A stretch of DNA of 64,000 nt from Brevundimonas sp. MF30-B (GCF_004683885.1 NZ_CP038440.1:2638001-2702000); one strand, 5' to 3'. Counted from the stretch's first letter, positions 14,746 through 23,536 are shown. The notes: generated by a model not told the origin, from the letters alone. Program-made: numbers and translations.

Positions 14746-15923
14746 GCGCGGAACGCCACGACAGACCCACGCTGGCCAAGGCAGAAGGCCGACCAGGCTT
14801 CCATGAGCGCCCGCCGCTTCTCGATGGCTTCCCCGCGCCGGTAGGCCCGTCGCACGGCTGAACCGACCACATGGGCCAAGGCTTCTTCGCTCACCTCGTC
14901 GGGGAAGTTGGTGCAGTCCATAGCCCAATCCTTGAAGGCCGACCGGAAGCCGTGCGGGGTGGCGTCGTTCACGTCGAGCTTCCGCATGACCATGGCCAGC
15001 GCCATGTCGGACAGCAGCCCTTTGGCGCCGGGAAAGATCAGGCCCTGCCGCAGGACTGGCGACACGCTCTCCAGCACCGCCATAGCGCCGGGCGACAGCG
15101 GCACGCGGTGCTCTCGCTCGGCCTTCATCCTTTCGGCGGGTATCACCCAGATATCGCCCTGAATCTCTTCCCAGGTGGCGCCGCGGATTTCGCCGGATCG
15201 GGCAACGGTGAAGATCAGGAACCGCAGCGCCTCGGCCGAGATGCTGTCCCGCGTCGCCAAGGCCTTCAGGAAGTCGGGCACGTCCCCGTAGGGCATGGCG
15301 GCATGGTGGCCCTTCTTGCGCCTGGTGCGAGACAGCAGGTTGTCCAGGTGACCCCGCCAGCGGGCCGGGTTCTCCCCTTCCCGGAGCCCCCGTGCCTTGG
15401 CGGCGTCCAGCACCCGCTCGATGCGCGCGCGGATCCGGGTCGCGGTCTCTGGGCTCTTGGTCCAGATCGGTCGAAGAGCGGAAAGGACGGCCTCGGTGTC
15501 GATCGCTGAGACGTCGGCCGACCATAGCGCCGGAGCATGCTGTTTCAGCGAGGCTTCCCACTGCGGCCGCTGCTTTGGTGAGCGCCAGCCCTTCTCCAGC
15601 TCGTCCAGAAGGTCGGAGGCCACGCCGGAGAAGGTGTGATCGGCGGCTGGCGCCATGGCCGCGCGGCGAGCCGTGATAGGATCGGCGCCAGCTTTCAGAG
15701 CCGCGCGGGCTTCCTCAGCGGCTTGGCGGGCCTGGGCCAGCTTCACGACCTCGGCCGAGCCAAGGCCCATCTCGCGCCGCTTCTTGAGCCGGTAGTAGAT
15801 GAAGACCCAACGCCGGGAGCCGGTCTGGTCAATCCGCAGATAGAGCCCTTGGCCGTCGGCAAACAGGCCGGGATCGCGCATGGCGCCCACCTGCTTCCAG
15901 TTCAGCCGATTGATGGGGCGCAC
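14742..15923 (-). CDS. int: Tyrosine site-specific recombinase, prophage integrase
   Basis: A 393-residue integrase of the P4-like type. The N-terminal DUF4102-like arm-binding domain is seen in GLFADGQGLYLRIDQTGSRR and LGLGSAEVVKLAQARQAAEEAR. A core-binding domain follows (about residues 95-190). The catalytic domain has the first Arg in ARSGEIRGATW (about 243), HxxR in HGFRSAFKDW (about 322), and the nucleophile Tyr in RRAYRRGEA (about 358). The gene points away from the neighbouring tRNA-Ser, whose 3' end is the likely integration target. All catalytic residues are present, so it is probably active. Confidence 0.95.
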   Translation of the reverse strand: MRPINRLNWKQVGAMRDPGLFADGQGLYLRIDQTGSRRWVFIYYRLKKRREMGLGSAEVVKLAQARQAAEEARAALKAGADPITARRAAMAPAADHTFSGVASDLLDELEKGWRSPKQRPQWEASLKQHAPALWSADVSAIDTEAVLSALRPIWTKSPETATRIRARIERVLDAAKARGLREGENPARWRGHLDNLLSRTRRKKGHHAAMPYGDVPDFLKALATRDSISAEALRFLIFTVARSGEIRGATWEEIQGDIWVIPAERMKAEREHRVPLSPGAMAVLESVSPVLRQGLIFPGAKGLLSDMALAMVMRKLDVNDATPHGFRSAFKDWAMDCTNFPDEVSEEALAHVVGSAVRRAYRRGEAIEKRRALMEAWSAFCLGQRGSVVAFRA

Positions 15924-15983
15924 CGCGAAATCCCTCCGTGAGAACAGAGGAAGAACATAAGGCCACGACAGGTCCGGTCGCCA

Positions 15984-16013
15984 CCCTAAGCCCGCCCTAA
16001 GTTCCGCCCTAAG
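15984..16013. promoter_or_regulatory. Three direct CCCTAAG repeats, candidate integrase arm sites
   Basis: CCCTAAG occurs at 15984-15990, 15995-16001 and 16007-16013, the last two within the longer unit CCGCCCTAAG. They lie 60-90 bases upstream of the integrase start and about 100 bases from the tRNA-Ser 3' end, where arm-type binding sites of a P4-like integrase would be expected. The spacing of 11 and 12 bases places them on one face of the helix. Binding is an inference. Confidence 0.55.
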
Positions 16014-16114
16014 CCTATGCTCGCGATCAGAACCCAGGCAGGGCGGCCAATCGCCCGGAAACCCTTAGAGGACGGGGGGTGCGCCCGACAACCGGCGACA
16101 CCAGTAAACAAAGG

Positions 16115-16206
<92 letters not shown>

Positions 16207-16286
16207 GCGGGGCCGAAGCGTTCGGTTGAGCGGGCTTCTCTAATGATGTCGCGGGCGCGCCGCAAGCGGCTTTCGGCGGGAAAACA

Positions 16287-17237
16287 TCAGCGCTGCGCCG
16301 GCAGCGGCAAACCGGGCGCGGGCGCGCCCTGCGGGTCGGCGCCGACGAAGCCGAACAGCTCGGCCGGACGCCCCCCTGTCGCCGACGACAAGCGGCCCGT
16401 GGCCTCGACCAGACCGGTGCGCTCGACGCCCCGGCGGAAGTTCTGTTTGTGCAGCGCCAGGCCCGCCACGGCCTCGGCCGCCGCCTGCAGTTGCGACAGG
16501 GTGAAGACCTCGGGCGTTAGGTCGAACAGGACCGGGCGGTACTTCATCTTGCTGCGCAGCCGGCCCAGGCCCGTGGCCAGGATGCGGCGGTGGTCCGACG
16601 CCATGGCCAGACCCGGCGCGCCCTCGGGCTCGGGGCGCTCATTGTCGCGCGCGGCCTCAGCGACCAGACCGGCTTCATAGAGCAGCTCATAGCGGTCCAG
16701 CACCCGCTCCTCGTTCCAGCGGCGGTCGGGCGCCAGGGCGAACAGGCTGTCGGCGCGAGCCAGCCGGCGCGGATCGTCGCCGGCCCAAGCGTGCAGGGCG
16801 TCGCCCAGCCGGGCGCGGATGCGTCCGTCGTCGCGGCGATCCTCCCACGGGAACAGGTCCATCAGCGGCGTCCAGCGGGCGTCGGCCGATGGCGGCGCGC
16901 CCGCCTCGGGCGTCAGGGCCAGATAGCCCACCGAAATCTCGCGCGCCTTCTCCGGACCCGGCGTGGCGCGCGGTGCCTCGCGGCCCGCATCGCCGAAGGT
17001 GTAGAGCTGCTCGACGAATCCCAGGCGAAACCCGGTCTGGGCGGTCACGAAGTCCCTCAGCGCGCGCTCGAAGGTGCGGTCGCGCACAGGGTCGAAGGGG
17101 CCGAACGGCAGGGCGGGCCGGCCGTCGCCGTCGCGCGTGGTCAGAACGACGGCGCGGCGATCGATCAGGGCGATGACCACCGCCGACAGGCCGATGCGAA
17201 CGCCCAGACCCGTTGCGTGTCCCCCGCGATCCGACAT
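16287..17237 (-). CDS. Nudix-fold regulator-like protein with degenerate Nudix box
   Basis: A 316-residue protein with an N-terminal Nudix-like domain (VVIALIDRRAVVLTTRDGDG, then FGPFDPVRDRTFERALRDFV) and a C-terminal winged-helix-like part (RYRP-type: MKYRPVLFDLTPEVFTLSQL, HKQNFRRGVER). This is the layout of NrtR, the NAD-metabolism repressor whose Nudix domain senses a ligand. The Nudix box REUXEEXGU is not preserved: the expected glutamates are replaced (ERALRDFVTAQTGF), so hydrolysis is unlikely. It begins 16 bases after an HD hydrolase gene and is probably co-transcribed with it. The regulator role is inferred. Confidence 0.82.
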   Translation of the reverse strand: MSDRGGHATGLGVRIGLSAVVIALIDRRAVVLTTRDGDGRPALPFGPFDPVRDRTFERALRDFVTAQTGFRLGFVEQLYTFGDAGREAPRATPGPEKAREISVGYLALTPEAGAPPSADARWTPLMDLFPWEDRRDDGRIRARLGDALHAWAGDDPRRLARADSLFALAPDRRWNEERVLDRYELLYEAGLVAEAARDNERPEPEGAPGLAMASDHRRILATGLGRLRSKMKYRPVLFDLTPEVFTLSQLQAAAEAVAGLALHKQNFRRGVERTGLVEATGRLSSATGGRPAELFGFVGADPQGAPAPGLPLPAQR

Positions 17238-17253
17238 CAGCCCCTGTCGCCTC

Positions 17254-17904
17254 CTATTCGGTGTGCCAGGCGTCAGCGGCGGGGATCAGGCCCGACGCCT
17301 CGGCCAGGACGCGATAGCGTTCCAGATACCGCTCCTGCGCCAGCGACGCAGGCAGCGGCTCGATCTGGAGATCATAGCCCGGCGGCGGCGAACCGAAGAA
17401 GCCCAGCGCCTCCTTGCGGCTGAAGCCGGCCAGCTGCGTGGCTTCGAAATAGGCGCAGGCCTTGTCGGCCTTCTTGATCAGGGTCTTGATCGTCTGCGGC
17501 GTCTTGGGCGGCAGCTGGAAGCGGACGTGGATCGCGCCCTCCAGCCGGGCCTCGAAGTCCTTGTAGCCCGCGCCCAGCGCCGATTTGAACGGCGAGATCA
17601 TGTCGCCGATCACATATTCCGACGCATCATGCAGCAGGGCCGCCAGCCGCCATTTCGGCTCGAGCCCTGGCCGGATATGGGCGGCGATCTCCTCCACCAC
17701 GCAGGAGTGCTGAGCCACCGAGAACGCGTGCTCGCCGATCGTCTGGCCGTTCCAGCGGGCGACGCGCGCCAAGCCGTGGGCGATGTCCTCGATCTCGATG
17801 TCGAAAGGCGAGGGGTCAAGCAGGTCCAGCCGACGGCCGGACAGCATGCGCTGCCAGGCGCGGGGCGCCTTAGCGGGGGCGGTCTTGCGGTTGCTCTCGG
17901 CCAA
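17254..17904 (-). CDS. HD-domain phosphohydrolase, YfbR-like
   Basis: A 216-residue protein. The HD motif is visible as ALLHDASEYVIGDMISPFKS (about residues 88-107), preceded by GEHAFSVAQHSCVV with the first metal-binding His. A later Asp occurs in IKKADKACAYFEA. This is the pattern of YfbR-type nucleotidases, which dephosphorylate 5'-deoxynucleotides, although substrate cannot be read from sequence. It is followed by the Nudix-fold regulator gene, which suggests a shared role in nucleotide or NAD metabolism. Confidence 0.85.
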   Translation of the reverse strand: MAESNRKTAPAKAPRAWQRMLSGRRLDLLDPSPFDIEIEDIAHGLARVARWNGQTIGEHAFSVAQHSCVVEEIAAHIRPGLEPKWRLAALLHDASEYVIGDMISPFKSALGAGYKDFEARLEGAIHVRFQLPPKTPQTIKTLIKKADKACAYFEATQLAGFSRKEALGFFGSPPPGYDLQIEPLPASLAQERYLERYRVLAEASGLIPAADAWHTE

Positions 17905-17978
17905 AGGGCTGTCCTGAACGCGGCGGGCGGGTCAGGTGACGCATCCCAGCGCCAGGATCAAGAGCCCTGCGGGGCTTA

Positions 17979-18884
17979 TCAACGGCCCGTGTTGAGCGTG
18001 ACAAGGGCTCTAGCGGCTTCGAACACGCCGTCTGTTTTCCGTTCACGCGCCCGGACGGTCGCGATCACCAAAGGTCCCCCTGCGGGACCCCGCGCCTCGT
18101 AGCCCACCACGCCCCAGCCGCCCGGCTGGGCTCGGCTGTCGGACAGCACGTAGGTGGCGCGGGTCGCTTCACCGCCGGCGATCGTCCGCACCTCTGCGAC
18201 ATTGTCACGCGCATTGACGCTGACGCCAGGCCCGGATGTCGAGCTGGACGAGCGGATCTCCGTGGTCCCCTTGCCGTCGTTGGAGGTGATGTTCAGACCG
18301 CCGATGCGCACGGAGGCCGTGTCGCCCTGAGTTTCAATGCGCAGTCCCGGCAGACGCACCGAGGCGTTCTCCTTGTCCGCGCGAATGTCCATTCCGGGAC
18401 CACGCACGGACGCCGTGCCGGTGGCGTCGTCGGCCTGGATTTCCAGAGCGGCCGCCCGGGCGTCCTCGCGAGCGGCGTCGGCGTCGGCGCGCGCCGCATC
18501 AGCGTCGGCGCGCGCGGCTGCGGCCTGGGCCCGGGCGTTCTCGGAGTCGATCTTGGCGGCGGCGGCCGGCATGTCGCCGCTCAACCGGGTCTCGAACTCG
18601 CGCAGCACCGTGTCTGGGCTCGCGCCGTTCAACTTGACCAGATGCAGCGTCACCTCCGACCCGCGCGGGCCAGCGTAGGTGCAGCTGGCGCCGTCGGCCG
18701 AGGCAGAGCCCTTGCGGGTCAGCACATCCAACGTCTGGGGGCACTGCAGGGCGTCGACCACCTTCAGCGGGCCGCCATCATCCGTCCGGGTCGTGGTCGA
18801 GCTGATCCGCACCCCGTCACCGTCGCACGCGCCCAAGCCAAGGCTGGCGATCAAAGCGGCGAGTGAAGCTGCGACGCGGGTCAT
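17979..18884 (-). CDS. Lipoprotein with an alanine-rich coiled-coil
   Basis: A 301-residue protein with a lipoprotein signal (start ATG 18884, lipobox LGLGAC, Cys at about 20); a start nine codons upstream is less likely. The middle has a repetitive Ala/Asp/Arg helix (ARADADAARADADAAREDAR). It is followed by a beta-rich part with regularly spaced short strands (GTASVRGPGMDIRADKENAS, VRLPGLRIETQGDTASVRIG). I recognise no characterised family. The anchor places it in the envelope. Its gene lies downstream of moxR on the same strand, about 100 bases away. Confidence 0.78.
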   Translation of the reverse strand: MTRVAASLAALIASLGLGACDGDGVRISSTTTRTDDGGPLKVVDALQCPQTLDVLTRKGSASADGASCTYAGPRGSEVTLHLVKLNGASPDTVLREFETRLSGDMPAAAAKIDSENARAQAAAARADADAARADADAAREDARAAALEIQADDATGTASVRGPGMDIRADKENASVRLPGLRIETQGDTASVRIGGLNITSNDGKGTTEIRSSSSTSGPGVSVNARDNVAEVRTIAGGEATRATYVLSDSRAQPGGWGVVGYEARGPAGGPLVIATVRARERKTDGVFEAARALVTLNTGR

Positions 18885-18983
18885 TCGGCGATCCCTGATA
18901 GGGCAGGTCATGGCTCATAATGCCGCCGCGCCGGCGACCGGCGCCAGTGAAATCGCGGTAAGTCTTGCGCCGCGCGAACGGGA

Positions 18984-19844
18984 TCAACCGCCGGGCCGCA
19001 CCCCCTCGCGTCGGTTCAGAAAGGCCAGACGTTCGAACAGGTGCACGTCCTGCTCGTTCTTCAACAGGGCGCCGTGCAGCGGCGGGATCAGCTTGCCGGG
19101 CGTCTTTTCGCGCAACGTTTCCGGCGAGACGTCGTCGACGAGCAGCAGCTTGAGCCAGTCCAGCAACTCCGACGTTGACGGCTTCTTCTTCAGGCCCGGG
19201 GTTTCGCGAACCTCATAGAAGCTCTTCAGCGCCTCGGCGACCAGACGCGGCTTGATCCCGGGGAAGTGCACCTCGACGATCGACTGCATGGTCTCGGCGT
19301 CGGGGAAGCGGATGTAGTGAAAGAAGCAGCGGCGCAGGAAGGCGTCCGGCAGTTCCTTTTCATTGTTGGAGGTGATGACCACCACCGGCCGGCGTTCCGC
19401 GCGGATCGTCTCGCCGGTCTCCTGAACGTAGAACTCCATCCGGTCGAGTTCCTGAAGCAGGTCGTTGGGGAACTCGATGTCGGCCTTGTCTATCTCGTCG
19501 ATCAGCAGGACGGGCCGTTCGGGCGCGGTGAAGGCCTCCCACAGCTTGCCCTTCTTCAGATAGTTACGCACGTCGTGCACGCGCTCGTCGCCCAGCTGGC
19601 TGTCGCGCAGGCGGCTGACGGCGTCGTATTCGTACAGACCGCTGTGGGCCTTGGTGGTGGATTTGACGTGCCAGGTGATGAGCGGCGCGTTCAGCGCACG
19701 GGCCAGTTCATAGGCCAGCACCGTCTTGCCCGTGCCCGGCTCGCCCTTGATCAGCAGGGGGCGCTCCAGGGTGACGGCGGCGTTGACCGCCACCTTCAGC
19801 TCTTCGGTCGCGATATAGTCCTGGGTGCCTTCGAACCGGGCCAT
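18984..19844 (-). CDS. MoxR-family AAA+ ATPase
   Basis: A 286-residue MoxR-type ATPase. Walker A is GEPGTGKT (about residues 32-39), Walker B is VLLIDEIDKAD (about 110-120), a sensor-1-like VVITSNNEKELPDAFLRRC follows, and the C-terminus carries the lid domain. ATG 19844 was chosen over an ATG 21 bases upstream because the family begins MARFEGT. Such ATPases usually act with a VWA-domain partner to mature or insert cofactors in target enzymes. No VWA gene is adjacent here, which is unusual. Confidence 0.9.
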   Translation of the reverse strand: MARFEGTQDYIATEELKVAVNAAVTLERPLLIKGEPGTGKTVLAYELARALNAPLITWHVKSTTKAHSGLYEYDAVSRLRDSQLGDERVHDVRNYLKKGKLWEAFTAPERPVLLIDEIDKADIEFPNDLLQELDRMEFYVQETGETIRAERRPVVVITSNNEKELPDAFLRRCFFHYIRFPDAETMQSIVEVHFPGIKPRLVAEALKSFYEVRETPGLKKKPSTSELLDWLKLLLVDDVSPETLREKTPGKLIPPLHGALLKNEQDVHLFERLAFLNRREGVRPGG

Positions 19845-19920
19845 AAACAAAACCTGCTCCGCCATTGCTGACGGAGCAGGTAGCGGATCGAAACCCGCGT
19901 GAACAGCGATCAGTCGCCGC

Positions 19921-20109
19921 TCAGGTGATGCGTTTGGCGGAAACGGGATCGGAGGCCGGGAAGGTTTCCTCGATCCCTTCGTCGACGAGAGCCTCCTGGC
20001 GGTTTTCGGCCTTGTGCTTCAGTTGGTCAGGCTTGCCTTCCTCGCGCTCTGCCCGCTTGGCGTGGGGGGCGTTCGGATCCAGATCTTCCTTGCGCTTTTC
20101 GTCGGTCAT
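19921..20109 (-). CDS. Small conserved protein with ETFPASDP motif
   Basis: A 62-residue, highly charged protein. The C-terminus has GIEETFPASDPVSAKRIT; ESFPASDP-type ends occur in many small alphaproteobacterial proteins of unknown function. The start overlaps the stop of the upstream acidic-protein gene (ATGA, bases 20106-20109), so the two are translationally coupled. Function is unknown. Confidence 0.83.
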   Translation of the reverse strand: MTDEKRKEDLDPNAPHAKRAEREEGKPDQLKHKAENRQEALVDEGIEETFPASDPVSAKRIT

Positions 20110-20552
20110 CGCGGGGCCTCCTCTGCGGCGTTGTCGCTGTCAGGGCCGTAGCCCAAGTCTTCGATGTCATCGTCGGACAGGCGCTTGGCCTCCCAGTGGG
20201 CCGCGCTGGCCTGGGCGCCCTTCTGGTTGCGCATCAGGCCGGTGTAGACCAGTTCGACCTCGTCCCTGCCTTGCAGGCCGTCGCTTTCCCCGTCGATCTC
20301 GCTGACCTTTACGCGATCGACCCCCAGCAGGGCGTCCGCTTCAGCCTCGACGCCATCCAGAGCGAGTTGATCGTCCAGTTCCTGATCGTCCTCGTCGAAC
20401 TCGTCTTCATCGGCGTCGCCATCGGCTTGGGTGACGTCCAGAACGTCGTCGATCTCGTCGGGCATTTCGTCGCCGTCGCCCTCGTCGTCCCGGTGGGTCT
20501 CGTCGAAGGTTTCGGACTGGTCTTGTTCGTCGCGGTCGTACTCGTCGGGCAT
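20106..20552 (-). CDS. Very acidic protein of unknown function
   Basis: A 148-residue protein rich in Asp and Glu, especially in residues 1-65, preceded by AGGAG at 6-base spacing before ATG 20552. The C-terminal half is less biased and contains RVKVSEIDGESDGLQG and ASAAHWEAKRLSDDDIEDLG. It may be an intrinsically disordered chaperone, nucleic-acid mimic or ion-binding protein; nothing decides between these. It is coupled to the small charged protein downstream and lies on the strand opposite to flbT. Confidence 0.75.
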   Translation of the reverse strand: MPDEYDRDEQDQSETFDETHRDDEGDGDEMPDEIDDVLDVTQADGDADEDEFDEDDQELDDQLALDGVEAEADALLGVDRVKVSEIDGESDGLQGRDEVELVYTGLMRNQKGAQASAAHWEAKRLSDDDIEDLGYGPDSDNAAEEAPR

Positions 20553-20710
20553 TTCGCTCTCCTGTCGCCTTTCAGAACGCCGCGTCCGATCCGCTGTTCC
20601 GCCCGACAGAGCGCGTTTCTGGAAGCAACGGTTAACTCTCTCGGTTTAGCTTGGATTCGCGCTTAACCCGTATAGGTTGCACCAGAGAGCGCTGAGGGAG
20701 ACCCGGCCGA

Positions 20711-21133
20711 ATGCCTTTGAAACTGTCGCTGAAGCCCGGCGAGAAGTTCGTTCTGAACGGCGCCGTCGTCCAGAACGGCGATCGGCGCGGCGTTCTGATC
20801 TTGCAGAACAAGGCCAGTGTCCTTCGCGAAAAGGACATCATGCAGCCCGAGGACGTGAACACGCCGGCGCGCCGCATCTACTTCCCGGTCATGATGATGT
20901 ACCTCGAACAAGGCGGGGCGCCCTCGATCTATGACGAGTTCGTGCTGCGCCTGACCGAGTTCATGGGCGCCACGCGCAACCCAGAGGTTCTGGCCGATTG
21001 CGTCTCCGTGTCACGCCACGTGCTGGCGCGCGACTACTACAAGGCCTTGATGACGGCCCGCAAACTGGTGGATTACGAGGAAAGGGTGACCCATGTCGCT
21101 TCAGGCCTACAAGGCGGCGTCGGCGCGGGCTGA
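20711..21133 (+). CDS. flbT: Flagellar post-transcriptional regulator FlbT
   Basis: A 140-residue protein with the FlbT features [36 protein letters not shown] and a C-terminal helical part ([20 protein letters not shown]). In Caulobacter FlbT lowers flagellin mRNA stability until the hook is complete. A GAGGGAG site precedes the ATG. The end overlaps flaF by 41 bases, so the pair is co-expressed. No flagellin gene is next to it in this window. Confidence 0.95.
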   Translation: MPLKLSLKPGEKFVLNGAVVQNGDRRGVLILQNKASVLREKDIMQPEDVNTPARRIYFPVMMMYLEQGGAPSIYDEFVLRLTEFMGATRNPEVLADCVSVSRHVLARDYYKALMTARKLVDYEERVTHVASGLQGGVGAG

Positions 21134-21458
21134 AAGCCCGCGTGAAATGGAATACCGCCTCTTCGGCCAGGTGACCCGCGCCCTGGTCGAGGCGTCCCAA
21201 GCCGATCAGAAGGACTTCAAGACGCGCATCGACGCGCTGGACTGGAATCGGCGGCTCTGGACCACGCTGGCCAGCGACTGCTCGGATCCCGCCAACGCCA
21301 TGCCCCAGGCGATGCGGGCCAACTTCATCTCGCTGAGCCTGTTCGTCAGCCGGCACTCGTCCGCGGTGATGGCCGGCGACGAGGATTTCGAGCCCCTGAT
21401 CGACATCAATCGCATGATCATGCAGGGCTTGGCCCCCGCAGCCTCTCCGGCCGCCTGA
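21093..21458 (+). CDS. flaF: Flagellar biosynthesis regulator FlaF
   Basis: A 121-residue helical protein with [20 protein letters not shown] and [15 protein letters not shown], typical of FlaF, which is required for flagellin secretion or synthesis and acts opposite to FlbT. The ATG lies 41 bases before the flbT stop. A strong terminator hairpin follows 11 bases after its stop. Confidence 0.95.
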   Translation: MSLQAYKAASARAESPREMEYRLFGQVTRALVEASQADQKDFKTRIDALDWNRRLWTTLASDCSDPANAMPQAMRANFISLSLFVSRHSSAVMAGDEDFEPLIDINRMIMQGLAPAASPAA

Positions 21459-21468
21459 AGACGAGAAA

Positions 21469-21498
21469 AAAGGCGCGACCCTTGCGGATCGCGCCTTT
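21469..21498. terminator. Bidirectional rho-independent terminator after flaF
   Basis: AAAGGCGCGA (21469-21478) pairs with TCGCGCCTTT (21489-21498), with A-run and T-run on the two sides. It lies between the ends of flaF and of the leftward beta-barrel gene, and should terminate both. Confidence 0.85.
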
Positions 21499-21519
21499 CG
21501 TCATCTGAAAGCGTCGGTC

Positions 21520-22047
21520 TTAGAAGCGACGGACGTAGTTCAGCGAGTAGATGTCGGCTTCGCCGCCATCGCTGCGGAAGTCGCGACGGGTCCAGTCGCC
21601 GCGGATGCCGTTCTGACCGTCAAAGAAGTAGTTGGCGCCGACGCCGTAGTTGACGCTTTCGCCGTCCTCGCGGGCGCTAACGCCCGGGATCTTGGCTTCG
21701 ATTTCGGTGGTGCCGTAGCCGACGCGGCCGAACAGTTCGAACTGCGGGGTCACCGGCAGGGTGGCCACGCCGTAAACGGCGGCGTCGTAGTTGTGCTTCA
21801 GCTTGCCGTTCACGCCGGCGACGGTGAAGTCTTCATCCTTCACGCCGAAAGAAACTTCGCCTTCCACACCCAGGTTCGGGGTGAACTTGGCGCCCAGGCG
21901 GCCCGTGACGGCGCCAAGGTCACCTTGGCTGCCATCAAGTTGAGAGTATCCCAGCGTCCCGTAATAGGTCGGCGATTGCATGCTTTGCGCCATGGCGGGC
22001 GCAGCAATGGCGGACACAGCGGCAGCGGCGATGAGAATATTACGCAT
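21520..22047 (-). CDS. Small outer-membrane beta-barrel protein
   Basis: A 175-residue protein with a signal peptide (MRNILIAAAAVSAIAAPAMAQ) and alternating hydrophobic strands (TYYGTLGYSQLDGSQ ... YDAAVYGVATLPVTPQFELF). It ends in aromatic YSLNYVRRF, as needed by the BAM machinery. The length and pattern fit an eight-stranded OmpA-like or opacity-type barrel. AGGAG precedes the start with wide spacing. The ligand is unknown; a structural or adhesin role is possible. Confidence 0.85.
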   Translation of the reverse strand: MRNILIAAAAVSAIAAPAMAQSMQSPTYYGTLGYSQLDGSQGDLGAVTGRLGAKFTPNLGVEGEVSFGVKDEDFTVAGVNGKLKHNYDAAVYGVATLPVTPQFELFGRVGYGTTEIEAKIPGVSAREDGESVNYGVGANYFFDGQNGIRGDWTRRDFRSDGGEADIYSLNYVRRF

Positions 22048-22213
22048 TGTTTCATTAACTCCTAAGAGACGGCGACTTCTTTGGTCGCCGGCCCAACCCA
22101 GCGAGTGCTTAGGTGGGAGCGGTTAGCGGCCAATCCAAGGCCAAACCGTTACGAAATGGTCATAGTGACCCTATGAACACACACGACGTTCCGCGAAGCT
22201 TGGCAGGAAGGTG

Positions 22214-23536
22214 TCAGGGCAAGCTGGGCTGGAAGTCCGCATCGAACAGACACGGCTCGCCGTAGGCGGGCGCGGCGGCCTCGCAGCGCACGGCGATCTG
22301 GACCGGCGTCGGCCGTTCGCCGGTCTCGACCCAATCCAACAGAGCGTCGAACACCGCCACGTACTGCGGTCGCGACAGACGGCTGTGCTCGCTTTCGCGG
22401 GTGAAGGTCTGGACCAGCAGATCGCCCCGTCCCGCCGCCTCGACCGTCTGGCGATAGGCGGCCGAGTGGGACACGAAAACCGTCGGATCGTCTATTCCGT
22501 GGATGGTCACCGTCGGCGCGACGATCAGGCCCGACAGGTCGGCGTCATAGGCCAGCCGCGCCAGCCCTTCAGGGTCGGCCGAAAACCGCTGCACGCCCGC
22601 GTTCAGCGCCGCGTCGTCGTGCGAGCCGACATAGACCGTGTCGCTGTTGTCGAAGGGATTGAGCCCGTCCAGCCGCTGCTGAACCATGTCCCGGAACAGG
22701 AAGGTGGCCCAGGCCAGGTGCGAGACCAGTTGGTCCTCGCCGATGCCGACCACATTCAGGATGTCGGCCAGACGCGCCTTCTGCTCGGCCGTGCGACGCG
22801 CCTCAGGCAGGCCGACGCCGGTGCACTGCTCAACCCGCTCGGCCAGCTGCGCGCGGGTCAGGCGGCTGTCCGCCGGGAGACCGCTCCACAGCGGATACTG
22901 GGTCTCGTCCGGCTTGGGGTGGTTGTTGCAGTAGAACTGATAGACCGCGCGCAGATCGGCGCGGAACGTATAGCCGCGCGTGCCGCCGGCCAGCAGGCCG
23001 CTGGTCAGGACGACGCCGTCCCAGACCACCTGGCCCTCGGCGTTGCGGGCGTAGAGCTCCGCCGCCTTGGCCGCGACGTTCCCGCCCCAGGACTGACCAT
23101 GCAGGATGGTGCGCCGGGGCCGCCCCATGAAGTCCCAGACGATTTGGCGCAGCTGTTCGGTGTCCTCGGCCGCCATGCGCACGCCGTAACCGCCGCGGCG
23201 ATAGGTCGAACCGGCCCAGGCGTAGCCTTCGCGCACGGTCATGGAGAACCGCTCCAGGTCTTCGACCGGGTCATCAGCCTTGGGATCGCCCGTGCGCGGA
23301 CCGCCATGGGCGTGGACCACCAGCACGCCGTTCCAGTCTTCGGGCACGGCCAGCCAGTAATAGGCGCCGCTTGCCGCCCGCCCCGACCAGCAGCGCGCCC
23401 GCTGCGGAAGGGTCTCGGGACAGGCGGCCGGGGCGGGCGCGGACGCTTCAGGCGCGGTTTGGGCGACTGCTTGGGAGGGGGCGAAAGCAAGCCACGCCGC
23501 CCCCAGTATCGCTGTCGCCGAACCGAGCCTGATCAT
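22214..23536 (-). CDS. Secreted alpha/beta hydrolase
   Basis: A 440-residue protein with a signal peptide (ATG 23536, after GAGGGA; cleavage after AVAQ). The alpha/beta hydrolase triad can be traced: Ser in GQSWGG (about 152), an Asp in IHGIDDPTVF (about 353), and a His in RESEHSRLSRPQ. HAHGGPRTG supplies a likely oxyanion region. It starts 14 bases after the TonB-dependent receptor gene and is surely co-transcribed. Release of a small acid from an imported ester or amide is inferred from the dct genes nearby; the substrate is unknown. Confidence 0.85.
   Translation of the reverse strand: MIRLGSATAILGAAWLAFAPSQAVAQTAPEASAPAPAACPETLPQRARCWSGRAASGAYYWLAVPEDWNGVLVVHAHGGPRTGDPKADDPVEDLERFSMTVREGYAWAGSTYRRGGYGVRMAAEDTEQLRQIVWDFMGRPRRTILHGQSWGGNVAAKAAELYARNAEGQVVWDGVVLTSGLLAGGTRGYTFRADLRAVYQFYCNNHPKPDETQYPLWSGLPADSRLTRAQLAERVEQCTGVGLPEARRTAEQKARLADILNVVGIGEDQLVSHLAWATFLFRDMVQQRLDGLNPFDNSDTVYVGSHDDAALNAGVQRFSADPEGLARLAYDADLSGLIVAPTVTIHGIDDPTVFVSHSAAYRQTVEAAGRGDLLVQTFTRESEHSRLSRPQYVAVFDALLDWVETGERPTPVQIAVRCEAAAPAYGEPCLFDADFQPSLP

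Noticed and set aside
14527..15561. A 344-codon minus-strand frame overlapping the integrase gene
   Set aside because: Only its last 72 codons (from 14745) are real; the rest is an alternative frame of the integrase.
20553..20710. Possible CtrA site (TTAA-N7-TTAA) upstream of flbT
   Set aside because: TTAA occurs at two places but the spacing and second half-site do not fit.
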